A stretch of 14,293 nucleotides of DNA from [Eubacterium] saphenum (GCA_004555855.1 SFJQ01000039.1:1-14293); one strand, 5' to 3'; counted from the first letter of the stretch, positions 7,748-14,271 are shown. A program made the numbers and translations. The notes: generated by a model from the letters alone, not told the origin.

Positions 7748-8236
7748 ATGAAAAAAATCGCACAATTTGAAAAAGTCAGCTTAGCGCAGTTTCTTGACGG
7801 GTGCAAGCGCCCCGACGCCGAGGAAATTTACGCGAAAATCGCGCTCCCAAAGCGCGCCACAACAGGCTCTGCGGGCTATGATTTTTTCGCGCCGTTCGAC
7901 ATCAATTTGAACGCGGGCGAAACCGCAAAAATCCCCACGGGAATACGCGTGAAAATTGACGAGGGCTGGCTTTTGTCGCTTTATCCGAGAAGCGGGCTTG
8001 GGTTCAAATTCCGCCTCCAGCTCGACAACACCGTCGGAATTATCGACAGCGACTACTATTTCTCCGACAACGAGGGGCACATTTTCGCGAAAATCACCAA
8101 CGATTCCCGAGAAAACAAAGCCCTGCACATTCCCGCCGGAGCAGGCTTTATACAGGGCATTTTTACAGAATACGGAATTACCGTTGACGACGACGCAACC
8201 GAAACCCGCAACGGCGGCTTCGGCTCTACAGGTTAA
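7748..8236 (+). CDS. dut: dUTPase (dUTP diphosphatase), compact clostridial form
   Basis: This is a predicted dUTP pyrophosphatase, which converts dUTP to dUMP and diphosphate, keeps uracil out of DNA and feeds thymidylate synthesis. All five family motifs can be placed in the 162 residues. Motif I is AGYDFFAP (42-49), II is PRSGLGF (80-86), III is GIIDSDYY (97-104) with the catalytic Asp and the base-stacking Tyr, IV is around GFIQGIF (133-139) and V is GGFGSTG (156-162). Motif IV is divergent from the usual RxAQ form. A short insert (FSDNEG) follows motif III where trimeric enzymes usually read YRGE. The protein ends right at motif V. I chose ATG 7748 (AAAGGA 7 bases upstream) over TTG 7742, which is too close to that site. 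Its stop overlaps that of the convergent HD-GYP gene. Confidence 0.87.
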   Translation: MKKIAQFEKVSLAQFLDGCKRPDAEEIYAKIALPKRATTGSAGYDFFAPFDINLNAGETAKIPTGIRVKIDEGWLLSLYPRSGLGFKFRLQLDNTVGIIDSDYYFSDNEGHIFAKITNDSRENKALHIPAGAGFIQGIFTEYGITVDDDATETRNGGFGSTG

Positions 8237-11196
8237 TCGATACTGTCGTCCGTATCGTCGTAGAAAACGTCGTTGAATTTTCCTTCATCGACAAGCTCAA
8301 AGAACACATCAACGATTTTCGGATTAAGCTGCTTTCCGGAGATTTTTCTCATCTCGGCAAGGATATCGTCCTTGCTCATCTGCTTGCGGTAAGCGCGCGT
8401 TGAATTCATCGCGTCAAACGTGTCCGCAACAGTGATAATCTGCGCAACCTCGGGTATCTCGTCGCCTTTCAGTCCCCGAGGATAACCCGAACCATCGTAA
8501 TACTCGTGATGATATCCCGCTCCGATTGCAAGTTCGGGGCGGATTTCTATTTCCTTGAGGATTTGATAGCCGTTTTCCGCGTGGTGACGGATAACCTCGT
8601 ATTCATCGTTTGTAAGCCTTGACGGTTTTCCGAGAATAATGTCGGGAACGGCTATTTTTCCTATGTCGTGTAAAAGCCCTATATTATAAATATCTTCAAC
8701 CTGCTGCTTGCTGTAACCCATTCTCTCGGCAATCATAGCAGTATATCGCGCCACTCTGAACGAGTGACCGTTGGTGTAGGTGTCCTTTAAGTCGATGCAC
8801 TTCGCAAACGCCCGAATAATCTGGTCTACAAACAGACGGTTTTCGCGTTCCTTTGCAACAAGGCGGCGGTTTTTGATGTTGGTCGTGATGAGCAAAACCA
8901 ACATTCCCACGGCAAGAACACCGAGCACAATCAGCATCCAGAACCAGAACTGCTCGAAAAACGGCTTTTCCTTTTCCATTTTAAAGGATACGGTTGCGAT
9001 GGGTTCGCCGGTCGTGATGTCCATTGTCGAGAATTTGAACGTGTATTCGCCCGAATCGAGGTTTGTGTAGCTTATCGGCTGCAAATCCTGTCGGGTAACG
9101 GAAATTTTCTCGCTGTCAAAGCCTTCAAGGCAATAGGACAGATGAGGATTTGAAAAACCGAACGTGAGCGCATAGCTGTAAATCGTCAGACGCTTGCAGT
9201 TCGCGGGGATTTTCAGCGTTTCGCCTTCCTTTATCAGAACGCGCTTGTCGTTGATATCGACATACGGCACGCAAAGCTTGATTTGAGAACCGTTTTCGCT
9301 GCGCCGGTTTATATTGACGGAAGCGACGCCCGTCTGTCCCGCGATATAAAGCGTTCCGTCCTCGGCAAGAAAGCTGCGCGAATTTGCCGTGGCAATCGCA
9401 GGAATACCGCATTTCATATCGTAAAACGCGTACTCGATTTCCTCGCCCGAGATAAGTTTTTCGGCATTTAAAACGTAAATTCCGCTGCTGCTCAAAATCC
9501 ACGCTTCATCGGAGCTGTTCGTGAAAATGTCGAAGTTGTTGGAGTACGGGAAATTCGTGAGGGCTTTCACGCTCTCGTCCTTCATATAAGCAAGCGAGTT
9601 GCCCGTGATTATCCAGTAGCCGCCGCGCTTTTCGTCCGGCTTTATCCGAAGCACAATCTCCGATTTCAAGCCGCTCTCCAAGCCGATTTGTTTGACAGCC
9701 TTCCCGTTTTCGACGATGAAAACTCCGCCGCCGTCGCTTCCGAGATAGATTTTCCCGTTTTCGCCGCCGCAAACCGTGAGGATTTCGGCGCTTCCGATGC
9801 CGCTGCTTTCATCGAGGAATTGCTCGATTTTACCGTTCCTGATAAGGGCAACGCCGCCGTTTGTCGCAGCTGCAATCGTGCCGTCCGAAAGCTCCGTCAC
9901 ATCGCGAACCTTCTGCGATTTCAAGCCGTTTTCCGCATTGAACGAAACGCATTCCTTACCGTCATAGCACAAAAGCCCGCTTGCGCTGTAACTGCAAATC
10001 CACAGCTTGTTTTCGGAGTCCGTGATTATACAGCGGATACGCACGCCTTTCAGCATCTCGGTGAGGTCGTTTGACTTTTGTCTGTTGTTTTCGCCGACAA
10101 TATAAAGCCCGCTGTCCGTGCCGATATACAAGTCGCCGTTATACAGGCAGGTTGTGTTGACAACGCACTCGGGAATCCCCGCAGCGTCGCTTACATCGGT
10201 GAAATTGTTCTTGACCAGCTTCATCACGCCCTGACGCGACGAAACAAACCAAACGTTGTTCTCGTAATCCGTCATCGTTTTTTCAACGGAGTTGTTCAAG
10301 GGGTAATTTTCGGCGGTGAATGTGCCGTTTCGGTTAAGTTTGCCGATACCGCTGTCCGAGCAAATCCAGAAGCTGTCCTCGTCAATCGCGCTGATGGAAT
10401 TGATATTTGACGCGGGTTCAACGTTAATTACGCGGTAATTCAGCTTGTTGTCAAAGATATTGCCGCGGATAATATTCGATTTGTCCGTGCCGAGCCAGAC
10501 CACGCCCTGCTCAAAATCATCGGGAGTTATGCAGGAAACGATACCGAAGCCCATTTCCTCGCTGCTGTAAGACGCCGTGATTTCAAGGTTCTCCAAACGG
10601 AAGAACACGCCGTCTGTTGTGCAGCCGTAAACAGCGCCGTCATTTCCCGAGGTGAGCTGCTTGATGTACTTTCCGTTTATCGCATCGTTATCGATAACCG
10701 AAAGCTCGCCCTTATCGTCGATATAAGCAAGCTCGCTTGTTGTACCGATAATGATGTTCCCCGCGCCGTCCTCGGTAATATCGCGAACAGAGAGCGAAGA
10801 AAGCCCGTTTTCACGGTTGTAGAACCTGAACGCTCCGTTCTCATAAAGTGCCAGACCACTGTCGTTTGTGCCAATCCACATACGTTTTTTCGAGTCGATG
10901 AAAAGGCTGTCCACGCTTGTGATACCCGTGTACGAGTCAAAACGCATAAAATTCACGCCGTCATAGCGGATAAGTCCGCTGTAACTGCCGATATAGATAA
11001 AACCGTCGTCCGCCTGAACGATATCGTTTGCCTCGGACGTAGGCAAACCGTTGGAATTGTTGTATAAAACCGCCGAGAAATTGTCCGGATTATTATTCTC
11101 GGCAAAAGCAGGCTTTCCCAAAACAAACAGCGAAAGCACTGCCGAAATCACGATAAACACCGCTAAAATTCTGTTTTTTATACTGGCTGAGTGCAT
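8233..11196 (-). CDS. Reg_prop/Y_Y_Y extracellular sensor fused to HD-GYP domain (c-di-GMP phosphodiesterase)
   Basis: This one-component membrane receptor probably turns an outside signal into cyclic-di-GMP breakdown. The 987 residues contain a signal peptide or signal anchor (1-32, ending AFA). About 14 propeller repeats of Reg_prop type follow (about 55-632; for example IDSKKRMWIGT and CGGENGKIYLGS). They fit two seven-bladed propellers. A Y_Y_Y immunoglobulin-like domain (about 645-742; Tyr688, Tyr710, Tyr718) and one membrane helix (about 751-774) come next. The HD-GYP domain (about 789-970) is intact: His811, HD at 843-844 (LLHDIGK), HH at 871-872, HHEYYDGSGYP (896-906) and Asp925. GAGGTG precedes the ATG by about 5 bases. 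The sensor half is the type used by Bacteroides hybrid two-component regulators for glycans, so a saccharide-like ligand is possible, but this is inference. The gene is monocistronic with a perfect promoter. No terminator is visible beyond its stop. Confidence 0.92.
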   Translation of the reverse strand: MHSASIKNRILAVFIVISAVLSLFVLGKPAFAENNNPDNFSAVLYNNSNGLPTSEANDIVQADDGFIYIGSYSGLIRYDGVNFMRFDSYTGITSVDSLFIDSKKRMWIGTNDSGLALYENGAFRFYNRENGLSSLSVRDITEDGAGNIIIGTTSELAYIDDKGELSVIDNDAINGKYIKQLTSGNDGAVYGCTTDGVFFRLENLEITASYSSEEMGFGIVSCITPDDFEQGVVWLGTDKSNIIRGNIFDNKLNYRVINVEPASNINSISAIDEDSFWICSDSGIGKLNRNGTFTAENYPLNNSVEKTMTDYENNVWFVSSRQGVMKLVKNNFTDVSDAAGIPECVVNTTCLYNGDLYIGTDSGLYIVGENNRQKSNDLTEMLKGVRIRCIITDSENKLWICSYSASGLLCYDGKECVSFNAENGLKSQKVRDVTELSDGTIAAATNGGVALIRNGKIEQFLDESSGIGSAEILTVCGGENGKIYLGSDGGGVFIVENGKAVKQIGLESGLKSEIVLRIKPDEKRGGYWIITGNSLAYMKDESVKALTNFPYSNNFDIFTNSSDEAWILSSSGIYVLNAEKLISGEEIEYAFYDMKCGIPAIATANSRSFLAEDGTLYIAGQTGVASVNINRRSENGSQIKLCVPYVDINDKRVLIKEGETLKIPANCKRLTIYSYALTFGFSNPHLSYCLEGFDSEKISVTRQDLQPISYTNLDSGEYTFKFSTMDITTGEPIATVSFKMEKEKPFFEQFWFWMLIVLGVLAVGMLVLLITTNIKNRRLVAKERENRLFVDQIIRAFAKCIDLKDTYTNGHSFRVARYTAMIAERMGYSKQQVEDIYNIGLLHDIGKIAVPDIILGKPSRLTNDEYEVIRHHAENGYQILKEIEIRPELAIGAGYHHEYYDGSGYPRGLKGDEIPEVAQIITVADTFDAMNSTRAYRKQMSKDDILAEMRKISGKQLNPKIVDVFFELVDEGKFNDVFYDDTDDSID

Positions 11197-11245
11197 TTTT
11201 TCACCTCAAAACAATAAGCCAAAATCACATTCCTACACAACTGTT

Positions 11246-11274
11246 ATTATAACACATTATTTATACATTGTCAA
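11246..11274 (-). promoter_or_regulatory. Perfect sigma-A promoter of the propeller-HD-GYP gene, -10 inside an inverted repeat
   Basis: On the minus strand, TTGACA (11274-11269), 17 bases and TATAAT (11251-11246) match the consensus, with an extended -10 (TGTTATAAT). The -10 is enclosed in TGTTATAATAACA, with arms TGTTA and TAACA. This is nearly the same arrangement as at the EAL gene. The start would be near 11239, giving a leader of about 43 bases. Confidence 0.88.
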
Positions 11275-11282
11275 CAAATTCC

Positions 11283-11320
11283 AAAAAAATAACAAGAGCC
11301 AACCCGAAAGTCGGCTCTTG
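11283..11320 (-). terminator. Terminator of the dpaA-dpaB unit
   Basis: On the minus strand, CAAGAGCCGAC (11320-11310) pairs with GTTGGCTCTTG (11303-11293) around a 6-base loop. It is followed by TTATTTTTTT. The single G-U pair on this strand is an A-C mismatch on the other, which shows direction. It begins 3 bases after the dpaB stop codon and insulates the HD-GYP promoter just downstream. Confidence 0.9.
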
Positions 11321-11323
11321 ATT

Positions 11324-11917
11324 TCAGCCGAAAACAGTCGGCTGGATTTGTTTGCCGTCAAGCGCGTCGATAATGGTTTCGGGAATTTTCCCGAAATCAG
11401 CGACCAGCGAAAACGGTTTCGCAAGACAATCGTCCTGTGCAAGCGGCACAAAATAGTAGTTTTTGTAATTCCGAAGAGCGCCGATGTTCTTCGCCGAGCC
11501 GGAAAGCGCGTCGTTCGTCGATACCGCAATCACCACGGGACGCTGGTTGCGAAGGTGACTTTTTACCGCCATGCAGACGGGTGTATCCGTTATCCCGACC
11601 GCGAGTTTCGCGAGGGTGTTTCCCGTGCAGGGCGCGACGACGAGAACATCAAACATTTTTTTCGGACCGACGGGTTCGGTTGAGGTGATGTCGTGGAGAA
11701 CCGTTTTTCCCGTTATTTCAAACATTCGCGCGGCGTTTTTCTGCGCCGTGCCGAAACGCGTGTCAAGCGAATACGCGTTAAAGGACATTATGGGGGTAAT
11801 TTCGCAGCCAAGCTCAGTTAGCTCTTCAAGCGCTTTGAACGCCTTTTCAAACGTGCAGAACGACCCGCAGACCGCAAATCCAACCCGCAGTCCCGACAGC
11901 CTTTCAATATCGGACAA
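11324..11917 (-). CDS. dpaB: Dipicolinate synthase subunit B (SpoVFB-type flavoprotein)
   Basis: This is the flavoprotein-like subunit of dipicolinate synthase, which makes the dipicolinic acid loaded into the spore core during late sporulation in the mother cell. The 197 residues follow the family along their full length. GFAVCGSFCTF (13-23) is the nucleotide-loop region, SFNAYSLDTRFG lies at 45-56, VVAPCTGN at 93-100, RPVVIAVSTNDAL at 126-138 and QDDCLAKPFSLVAD at 161-174. These match my memory of Bacillus subtilis SpoVFB position by position. The start is TTG at 11917, supported by AAAGGGGG about 8 bases upstream and by the family N-terminus; no ATG fits. It lies 61 bases downstream of dpaA and is followed at once by a terminator. 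Other HFCD-family decarboxylases are a remote alternative, excluded by the dpaA neighbour. Confidence 0.92.
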   Translation of the reverse strand: MSDIERLSGLRVGFAVCGSFCTFEKAFKALEELTELGCEITPIMSFNAYSLDTRFGTAQKNAARMFEITGKTVLHDITSTEPVGPKKMFDVLVVAPCTGNTLAKLAVGITDTPVCMAVKSHLRNQRPVVIAVSTNDALSGSAKNIGALRNYKNYYFVPLAQDDCLAKPFSLVADFGKIPETIIDALDGKQIQPTVFG

Positions 11918-11930
11918 TTTTTTTGCCCCC

Positions 11931-11958
11931 TTTTCAGTTTACAGTTTACAGATTTCAG
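11931..11958 (-). repeat. Four tandem 7-bp units between dpaA and dpaB
   Basis: On the minus strand the gap between dpaA and dpaB contains four heptamers in tandem. The consensus is CTGtAAA, with the two middle copies identical and the outer copies differing by one or two bases. The array ends directly next to the AAAGGGGG ribosome site of dpaB. It looks like replication slippage; any role in translation is unknown. Confidence 0.75.
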
Positions 11959-11978
11959 CTTTTGCCAAAACGCTCCTG

Positions 11979-12767
11979 TCATCTGTAATCTATAAGCTGC
12001 TTTATCTCATCGGCAATGAATTTCCCCGCAGTTTTCGGGAAATGCATCCCCGGAAGCCCGCCCGCCGCAATATATTTTTTGCCGTTTTTTTCGCAGAGCA
12101 GCTTCTCCCGTTCACCGTCAAGCGTAGCAAGCTCCATATAAGCGCCGATTTGCCCGAAATATTCCTCCGGCAAAACGTGCGCGGGAACAGTATTCGCGCA
12201 GTAATCAAAACTCCCGCTTATCCCGTTTATTTCGGCAGCAGAAAAGCCTTCAAGCTCTGCAGCGGCTCGGCTTGCCGGATTTCGCGCGGCAACGGTTACT
12301 TTCCCGCCGAGCGTTTTCAGGTACTTGGCAAGATATCGGGCAATTCTCCCGTAACCGGTAATCAGAATTTCCGCGCCGAGCAGCGCTCCGTCACCGTTCT
12401 GCGACAGAATACAAGCCGCCGCTTCCGCTGTCAGAGCGGCATTTTTCAATGCAAGACGCTCGCTTTGGAAATAATCCACAAGCTCAAAATTGTTCTCACG
12501 GCAGAGTTTCTCGAGAGCGTCACAGCTTCCGCCCGCGAAAATCACGGCGTTTTTCTCGGCGTACTGCAGGATAATATTGAACGTAACCGACGTTTTCGCA
12601 AGCGGCGCGTTTATGCTCAATTTATCCTTGGTGAGCGGCATAGGCAGCACAATCCCACCGAATTTCCCCTGCGGTTCGGGAAAATTCCCCATAAAAAGCC
12701 GTTCGGCAGAAATAAAATCCGCCGTGTACAACATTCTTCTGTCGCCGCCGATGCACAAAATTTCCAT
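11979..12767 (-). CDS. dpaA: Dipicolinate synthase subunit A (SpoVFA-type)
   Basis: This is the NAD(P)-binding subunit of dipicolinate synthase, which with DpaB converts the lysine-pathway intermediate derived from dihydrodipicolinate to dipicolinic acid. The 262 residues have a variable N-terminal domain starting MEILCIGGDRR, as in the family. A Rossmann nucleotide site follows at 133-162 (ILITGYGRIARYLAKYL, then VTVAARNP). Near the C-terminus GLPGMHFPKTAG (237-248) is the conserved substrate/tail motif. It is shorter than the Bacillus protein of about 297 residues, chiefly in the N-terminal half. GAGGTG lies about 5 bases upstream of ATG 12767. It is the first gene of a two-gene unit with dpaB and has a sigma-K-like promoter. 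Unlike in Bacillus, no asd-dapG-dapA genes follow. Many Clostridium species lack dpaAB, so its presence is informative about lineage. Confidence 0.92.
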   Translation of the reverse strand: MEILCIGGDRRMLYTADFISAERLFMGNFPEPQGKFGGIVLPMPLTKDKLSINAPLAKTSVTFNIILQYAEKNAVIFAGGSCDALEKLCRENNFELVDYFQSERLALKNAALTAEAAACILSQNGDGALLGAEILITGYGRIARYLAKYLKTLGGKVTVAARNPASRAAAELEGFSAAEINGISGSFDYCANTVPAHVLPEEYFGQIGAYMELATLDGEREKLLCEKNGKKYIAAGGLPGMHFPKTAGKFIADEIKQLIDYR

Positions 12768-12809
12768 AACAGCACCTCAAATTGCCGAAAAAATCTCTCT
12801 TTCCGATAA

Positions 12810-12836
12810 CATTCTATGCAAAATAAAAAGATTAGT
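12810..12836 (-). promoter_or_regulatory. Candidate sigma-K promoter of dpaA-dpaB
   Basis: On the minus strand, AC (12836-12835), a 16-base spacer and CATAGAATG (12818-12810) fit the sigma-K consensus AC-N16/17-CATAnnnTA except the last base. Initiation would be near 12803, about 36 bases before the dpaA ATG. The Bacillus spoVF operon is known to be sigma-K dependent in the mother cell, so the match has a functional reason. No TTGACA/TATAAT pair is seen in this direction. Confidence 0.65.
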
Positions 12837-12846
12837 GAAAAAACTA

Positions 12847-12875
12847 TTGCTTTACGGAAAAAAATATTATATAAT
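12847..12875 (+). promoter_or_regulatory. Sigma-A promoter of ppa-maf
   Basis: TTGCTT (12847-12852), 17 bases and TATAAT (12870-12875) form a plausible vegetative promoter in an AT-rich stretch. The start would be near 12882, about 33 bases before the ppa ATG. A second TATAAT-like register (ATATAATAG) follows directly and could be an alternative. Confidence 0.7.
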
Positions 12876-12914
12876 ATAATAGCAGAAAAAAATGACAAAA
12901 AGGAAGGATTAATT

Positions 12915-13460
12915 ATGAACGTTTGGCATGATGTTGCTCCCGAGAGAATTACCCCTTACGATTTTCTGGCGGTTGTCGAAATCGAAAAGGGCAGCAAGAA
13001 AAAGTATGAGCTTGACAAGGAAACCGGACTTATCCGGCTGGACAGAATACTCTACACCTCCACGCACTACCCCGCGAACTACGGTTTTATTCCGAGAACG
13101 CTTGCCGACGACGGCGACCCGCTCGATGTGCTGATTTTGTGCAACGAGCCGATTGACCCGCTGGTTATCGTGCAGTGCTATGCAATCGGCGTTATCACGA
13201 TGCTTGACAACGGCAAAAACGATGAGAAAATTATCGCAATTCCGTTTGAGGACCCGACCTACAACGCTTATCGCGGAATTGAAGCTCTTCCGTCGCACAT
13301 TTTCGAGGAGATGCGGCATTTTTTCAGCGTGTACAAGCAGCTTGAAGGCAAGGAAACCGCGGTTAACGAGGTTATGGGGCAAAAGGCGGCGGTTGAGATT
13401 ATCAAGCAGTGCATTGACAATTACAACAACACCTACGAAAACGGTGTGAAAAGGAAGTAA
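12915..13460 (+). CDS. ppa: Inorganic pyrophosphatase, family I
   Basis: This cytoplasmic enzyme splits diphosphate to two phosphates and so pulls biosynthetic reactions forward. The 181-residue protein carries the family I signature DGDPLD (66-71). The aspartates equivalent to E. coli Asp65, Asp67, Asp70, Asp97 and Asp102 are seen as Asp66, Asp68, Asp71, Asp98 and Asp103. HYPANYGFIP (51-60) is also characteristic. Length fits bacterial family I enzymes of about 175 residues. The start at 12915 is supported by AGGAAGG 7 bases upstream; the open frame reaching back to 12816 is promoter DNA. It is divergent from dpaA and overlaps the maf ribosome site at its 3' end. Many Firmicutes use the unrelated family II enzyme or a membrane pyrophosphatase, so the family I form is a lineage marker rather than an oddity. 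Confidence 0.95.
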   Translation: MNVWHDVAPERITPYDFLAVVEIEKGSKKKYELDKETGLIRLDRILYTSTHYPANYGFIPRTLADDGDPLDVLILCNEPIDPLVIVQCYAIGVITMLDNGKNDEKIIAIPFEDPTYNAYRGIEALPSHIFEEMRHFFSVYKQLEGKETAVNEVMGQKAAVEIIKQCIDNYNNTYENGVKRK

Positions 13461-13464
13461 TCGA

Positions 13465-14016
13465 GTGATTTTAGCAAGTCAGAGTCCGAGAAGGCGCGAG
13501 TTGTTGTCGCTTATCACGGAGGATTTTCGGATAATACCCGCAAAGGGCGAGGAGATTTTACCGGAGAAGGTTTCGCCGGAGGAAGCGGTGCTTTCGCTGT
13601 CGGAGCAAAAGGCGGGCGAGATTTTCCGTGAAAATCGGTGCGAAGTTATAGTTGCTGCGGACACGATTGTGGCGATTGACGGGAAAATTCTCGGGAAACC
13701 GGCAGATGAAAAGGACGCGTTTTCGATGCTGAAGACGTTGTCGGGGCGGGTACACGGGGTGTTCACCGGTGTATGTGTAATTTTTGCGAGCGGGAAGAAG
13801 GAGCGGTTTTTCGAGGAGACGAAAGTGGAGTTTTATGAGCTTTCGGACGAAGCGATTGCGGCGTATATTAAGACGGGCGAGCCGATGGACAAGGCGGGCG
13901 CGTATGGGATTCAGGGGAAAGGCGCGCTGCTTGTGAAGCGGATTGACGGGGATTATTACAATGTGATGGGACTGCCGGTGGCGAGGCTGCTGCGTGTGCT
14001 GAACGGAGAGATTTAG
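13465..14016 (+). CDS. maf: Maf family nucleoside triphosphate pyrophosphatase
   Basis: This is a house-cleaning nucleotide pyrophosphatase that hydrolyses dTTP/UTP or modified nucleotides to the monophosphate and diphosphate. The 183 residues have the Maf signature at the N-terminus (SQSPRRRELL, 5-14), the catalytic aspartate region VAADTIV (63-69), GKP (77-79), AGAYGIQGKGALLV (144-157) and GDYYNVMGLP (162-171). The SQSPRR and YGIQG combination fits the YhdE (dTTP/UTP) branch better than YceF (7-methyl-GTP), but substrate is inferred. The start is GTG 13465, 4 bases after the ppa stop; its ribosome site AAAAGGAAG lies inside the end of ppa. Translation is therefore probably coupled. Pairing with ppa makes sense because Maf releases diphosphate, which the upstream enzyme removes. 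Confidence 0.94.
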   Translation: MILASQSPRRRELLSLITEDFRIIPAKGEEILPEKVSPEEAVLSLSEQKAGEIFRENRCEVIVAADTIVAIDGKILGKPADEKDAFSMLKTLSGRVHGVFTGVCVIFASGKKERFFEETKVEFYELSDEAIAAYIKTGEPMDKAGAYGIQGKGALLVKRIDGDYYNVMGLPVARLLRVLNGEI

Positions 14017-14240
14017 CATTGCCGGGTTAAGCACCGCGAAGCGAAAAAAGTTTTTTTGGTCGCCGAAGGCACTGTAGCGAAGCGTAATTACTGAAGCGAA
14101 GCGTAAAAATCATTAAAAAGGACTATTTCGCAAACTTATTGTTTACAAACCGACTTGGAATAAGGTTTGCAACCATTGCTAAATTTTTTGCGAACGCAAA
14201 AAAATTCGCATACCCCATTCCGGAAACCTAAACTTAACAG
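14017..14240. other. Non-coding stretch with GCGAAGCG repeats and hairpins
   Basis: I see no gene here on either strand. It holds three copies of GCGAAGCG (14036-14043, 14077-14084, 14096-14103); the last two sit in a longer shared AGCGAAGCGTAA. A related CGCCGAAGGC lies at 14061-14070. A hairpin follows at 14130-14170 (GCAAACTTATT with AATAAGGTTTGC, one wobble and one bulge, 18-base loop). TTTTTTGCG (14184-14192) is inverted as CGCAAAAAA (14195-14203). Base use changes sharply relative to maf. This may be a decayed intergenic repeat or a structured 3' untranslated region of ppa-maf. Confidence 0.6.
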
Positions 14241-14271
14241 AAAAACTCGGAGCGAAAACTCCGAGTTTTTT
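14241..14271. terminator. Strong bidirectional terminator
   Basis: A 12-bp stem (14241-14252 with 14259-14270) encloses a CGAAAA loop and ends in a T run. The five A on the left arm supply a T run on the opposite strand. It can end ppa-maf transcripts, although it lies 225 bases beyond maf. It can also end a convergent gene lying beyond the window edge. Confidence 0.85.

Noticed and set aside
6839..7765. 308-codon open frame on the minus strand opposite the yitT-like gene
   Set aside because: The composition is low-complexity (many His, Arg, Asn), there are no recognisable domains, and it covers a clear membrane-protein gene and its promoter.
11571..12809. 412-codon open frame on the plus strand opposite dpaB and dpaA
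   Set aside because: It is antisense to two well-supported genes, has no family resemblance and no suitable ribosome site, and its sequence is rich in Arg, Ser and Phe as expected for a shadow frame.
12816..12914. Upstream extension of the ppa frame
   Set aside because: It is Lys/Ile-rich translation of the AT-rich promoter; the ribosome site and family N-terminus support 12915.
14184..14203. TTTTTTGCG...CGCAAAAAA inverted repeat as a terminator
   Set aside because: The stem is mostly A-T, the loop is minimal and no T run follows on either strand; the 14241-14271 hairpin is far better.
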